In this document: piece by piece, positions 33,569 to 35,947 of the stretch
Position numbering within the stretch: the stretch's first letter is position 1
Layout: each line of letters starts with the position of its first letter
From: Erysipelotrichaceae bacterium
GTDB taxonomy: Bacteria > Bacillota_I > Bacilli_A > Erysipelotrichales > Erysipelotrichaceae
Length of the DNA stretch: 35,947 nucleotides
Assembly (NCBI GenBank): GCA_031272515.1
Contig: JAISTR010000052.1
Coordinates: 1-35,947, forward strand
Reading direction: 5' to 3'
Notes under the pieces: generated by a model
Told to the model about the DNA's origin: nothing
The model's database searches: none
What the model saw: only the letters and a program-made list of their open reading frames with translations
Made by a program: the position numbers and the translations under genes

Positions 33569-34993
33569 TCACAGTTTGTCTTCCTTCATGTATTGCGCCA
33601 GTTTTCCGTTGATTTTCAAGAACTCTTCTGTGGCCCTCTCACCAATTCCCTGGGGATAAGCCTGTACTTTGGCCAGGGCTGCCTCTTCATCGATGTGCAC
33701 CAATTTACGGTCTTTCATGATGAGCTGCCCGTCGACGCAGGAATGCGTCACTTCACTGCCCCGGGCGCTATAAACCAGATTGGGGACGATGTTTCGCATC
33801 GGGTTGGCATAGACCGGCTGCATGGAGGGGGTCCAAAGATCCACGGCGATGAAGTCGGCTTTCTTGCCTGGCTCCAGCGAACCGATGTCATTCTCCAGAC
33901 CGATGGCTTTCGCACCTTCGATGGTTGCCATGCGCAGGGCCTTGTAGGCAGGCATCACCTCCGGATTACCGTATTTGATCTTATTGAAGAGGGTGACGTT
34001 TTTCATTTCATTGATGATGTTATGGCAATTGTTGCCAGGTGCCTGATCCGAACCCAAAGCACAGGCTCCGCCGGCTTTCTGGAAGACCAAACTGGGGCAG
34101 ACCACCCCATCGATGATGGCGATGGAGCCGGGATTGACCACCATGCCCGCCTTGCTTTTGGCGACCACCCGGGCTTCATCATCATTGCAGTCCGTTAAAT
34201 GCACCGCAATGATGTTTTCATCCAGAAAGCCGAGTTCACTTAACAGGGCGACCGGCCGCTTGCCATAGCGCTTTTCAATCTGCCAGGTCTCGCGGTCGCC
34301 CTGCTGAACATGGATGTGTACTTTGGTATGACGCGCTACCGCCAGTTCCTTGACCCGCATCAACTGCTCAATGCTGAGAAAATCGCAGCCCTGCGGACCA
34401 AAGAGAATCTTGATTCTGCCATTGGCCTGATTATTCCATTTATCAAAAAGGGCAAGATTATCGGCAATGCTTTGGTTTCCCATCTCCTCATCAAATTCAT
34501 AGAGTTCTCCGGGATGATAGACTCTGCGCTTGGCAGAGCGGACCGTCTGGGCAAGGTGGCCTCTGGCCCCGGCTTTTTTTATGAACTGGCAGACATGTTC
34601 CATCTTTGCATTATAGTCCCCCAGGGTGGTGGTTCCGGCTTTGATGGCTTCAATCAGGGCCAGATCACTGCCGGCATCCCGCTCTTTCTGGGTGAGTACG
34701 CGGTCAAAGGGCTGCAGGCCATGCATCATCCACAGGTTGACATCCTGGGCCAGGCCGCGCATGATGTTGAGCGCGGAGTGCATGTGGGCATCGATGAAAC
34801 CCGGGAAGATCGCATGGTGCTCTAAATTCAAGACTTCCTTCGCCTCATATTGCCTCTCGACATCTTCATCAGGTACAAAGCCCTGGATTTTGCCTTCATG
34901 CACCACCATACAGACGTTGCCCTGATAGCCGACGCCATCACCCGTCATCGTATAAAAATGCGGTGCTTTGACAATCATGTCAACTCTTTTCAT
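33569..34993 (-). CDS. Amidohydrolase (ATZ/TRZ, SsnA-like deaminase family)
   Basis: A 474-aa metal-dependent hydrolase. The metal site is seen as DAHMH (His70, His72), VHIHVQQG, VHLTD and LGSDQAPGNN (Asp). GSLEPGKKADFIAVDL near the end is the typical amidohydrolase tail. The family covers cytosine and guanine deaminases, methylthioadenosine deaminases, chlorohydrolases and SsnA; the exact substrate is not decidable. The start at 34993 is selected because GGGGG lies about 8 nt before it; the frame is open to 35032. It runs divergently from gpmA. A TAGAAT box on the minus strand (35031-35036) may be its -10 element. No transporter or xanthine-pathway gene is adjacent. Confidence 0.87.
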   Translation of the reverse strand: MKRVDMIVKAPHFYTMTGDGVGYQGNVCMVVHEGKIQGFVPDEDVERQYEAKEVLNLEHHAIFPGFIDAHMHSALNIMRGLAQDVNLWMMHGLQPFDRVLTQKERDAGSDLALIEAIKAGTTTLGDYNAKMEHVCQFIKKAGARGHLAQTVRSAKRRVYHPGELYEFDEEMGNQSIADNLALFDKWNNQANGRIKILFGPQGCDFLSIEQLMRVKELAVARHTKVHIHVQQGDRETWQIEKRYGKRPVALLSELGFLDENIIAVHLTDCNDDEARVVAKSKAGMVVNPGSIAIIDGVVCPSLVFQKAGGACALGSDQAPGNNCHNIINEMKNVTLFNKIKYGNPEVMPAYKALRMATIEGAKAIGLENDIGSLEPGKKADFIAVDLWTPSMQPVYANPMRNIVPNLVYSARGSEVTHSCVDGQLIMKDRKLVHIDEEAALAKVQAYPQGIGERATEEFLKINGKLAQYMKEDKL

Positions 34994-35121
34994 TTTGTTT
35001 TCCCCCTTGAAGGTATTCTTCCATAGAGTCATTCTATCATATTTATACGCGCCGCTAAGGCTCTGTTTGTCCTTCGTTCAAACAACCTTTGCGACACATA
35101 GAAATCTCTCTCTGCTTGGTG

Positions 35122-35145
35122 TAAAATAGAGGATGTAAATGGAGG
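35122..35145 (+). promoter_or_regulatory. gpmA promoter -10 and ribosome site
   Basis: TAAAAT (35122-35127) with a partial -35 match TAGAAA 17 bp upstream (35099-35104). GGAGG at 35141-35145 precedes the ATG at 35153 by 7 nt. Confidence 0.55.
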
Positions 35146-35152
35146 ACAACGA

Positions 35153-35899
35153 ATGAAAAAACTAGTTGTGGTCCGCCATGGTGAGAGTGAGTGGAACAAG
35201 CTCAATCTGTTCACCGGCTGGACCGATGTGGATTTGACTGAAAAGGGAATCGAAGAAGCGAAGACGGGCGGGGTTTTATTAAGGGAAGCCGGATTTGACT
35301 TCGATCTGTGTTATACGTCCTATCTCAAGAGAGCCATCCACACCTTGAATTATGTGCTGGCCGAACTGGACCGCGAGTGGCTGCCGGTCATCAAGACCTG
35401 GAAGCTCAATGAGCGCCACTACGGCGCCCTGCAAGGCTTAAACAAAGCGGAGACCGCCGAGAAATACGGAGATGCCCAGGTGACCCTGTGGCGGCGCTCC
35501 TATGCGGTGGCACCGCCGGAGCTTGATCCCAGCGATGAGAGGGCACCTGCCAACCAGGCGACCTACCGGGCGGAGGACAAGAGCTTAATGCCCTTGACCG
35601 AGAGCCTGAAGATTACGGTGGAAAGAGTCATCCCTTACTGGGAAGAGGAGATTAAGCCGCAAATCGCGAGCGGTAAGCGGGTATTGATTGCTGCCCATGG
35701 CAATTCCCTGCGGGCCTTGGTGAAATACCTGGAAGGGATCTCTGACGATGATATCGTCGGGGTCAATATTCCGACCGGGGTACCACTGGTCTATGAGTTT
35801 GATGATGACTTCAACATTTTGAACCATTACTACCTGGGCGATCAGGATGAACTGAAAGCCAAGATGGAAGCGGTAGCCAACCAGGCAAAGAAAAAATAG
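35153..35899 (+). CDS. gpmA: 2,3-bisphosphoglycerate-dependent phosphoglycerate mutase
   Basis: A 248-aa glycolytic enzyme interconverting 3- and 2-phosphoglycerate. [21 protein letters not shown] contains the phospho-accepting His9, [26 protein letters not shown] the catalytic Glu region, and [21 protein letters not shown] the second active-site His. Full length for the family, cytoplasmic. It is monocistronic: its own promoter region upstream and a terminator immediately after. The gene is one of the best-supported calls in the window. Confidence 0.97.
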   Translation: MKKLVVVRHGESEWNKLNLFTGWTDVDLTEKGIEEAKTGGVLLREAGFDFDLCYTSYLKRAIHTLNYVLAELDREWLPVIKTWKLNERHYGALQGLNKAETAEKYGDAQVTLWRRSYAVAPPELDPSDERAPANQATYRAEDKSLMPLTESLKITVERVIPYWEEEIKPQIASGKRVLIAAHGNSLRALVKYLEGISDDDIVGVNIPTGVPLVYEFDDDFNILNHYYLGDQDELKAKMEAVANQAKKK

Positions 35900-35913
35900 A
35901 ACAAACGGATCAC

Positions 35914-35947
35914 AAAAGCCGGAGCAAATACTTGCCCCGGCTTTTTT
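35914..35947 (+). terminator. Intrinsic terminator after gpmA
   Basis: AAAAGCCGG (35914-35922) pairs with CCGGCTTTT (35937-35945); GCAA and TTGC inside the loop can extend the stem. It ends in T6 at the window edge. Confidence 0.85.

Noticed and set aside
33593-34825. Long plus-strand frames opposite the amidohydrolase gene
   Set aside because: They are antisense to a gene with clear metal-binding motifs and show no domain.
1-35947. Prophage, integrative element or classical defence island
   Set aside because: No integrase, transposase, phage structural, restriction or CRISPR genes, and no attachment-site repeats were seen.

Overview
The window looks like a chromosomal segment of a low-to-mid-GC Gram-positive bacterium (Bacillota). 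The rapZ-yvcK-whiA operon, Gram-positive style promoters and strong GGAGG ribosome sites, sortase-type surface proteins and a CoaX-type pantothenate kinase support this. The family set and the giant InlB-repeat proteins suggest an Erysipelotrichia-like host, but that placement is inference. No rRNA, tRNA, CRISPR array, phage module or transposase was seen.

Layout. (1) 1-1540: an unrecognised protein, possibly cut by the window edge, with a central coiled coil and a tail that resembles RelE/ParE toxins. (2) 1696-16485: the accessory core. Two giant paralogous secreted proteins (about 2,100 aa each, 8.39 kb apart, each internally duplicated, each ending in a VPLTG sorting signal) flank two paralogous small membrane proteins. 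A third copy of the giant genes' promoter and leader, fused to a truncated signal-peptide ORF, sits before the first membrane gene. (3) 16490-19021: a palindrome-rich intergenic region, a dienelactone-hydrolase-like gene overlapping an anSME-type radical SAM/SPASM gene, and a decayed small membrane-protein gene. (4) 19036-21386, minus strand: a peptidase-like hydrolase and a GPH-family transporter, overlapping by 4 bp. (5) 21533-24717: a third, smaller member of the surface family without a recognisable sorting motif. (6) 24717-25133, minus: a GlcG/HbpS-like protein. (7) 25202-29831: housekeeping genes rapZ-yvcK-whiA, then a pyrophosphatase-like gene overlapping an RlmD-type rRNA methyltransferase. 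(8) 29841-32336: deoC, a small gene split at an A7 tract, and a MarR-coaX operon. (9) 32334-34993, minus: an AAA ATPase with an unusual 10-bp AT repeat upstream, and an amidohydrolase. (10) 35122-35947: gpmA and its terminator.

How the parts relate. The best candidate for an undescribed system is region 2: giant, apparently calcium-binding, sortase-anchored proteins that share a promoter and mRNA 5' end with each other and with a leader preceding four-helix membrane proteins. Cohesion comes from the shared leader, paralogy and gene order; function is unknown. A second link is a nearly identical palindrome found both in the MarR gene's promoter region and upstream of the third surface protein. 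Two small genes are broken at poly-A tracts, which may be decay, phase variation or assembly error.
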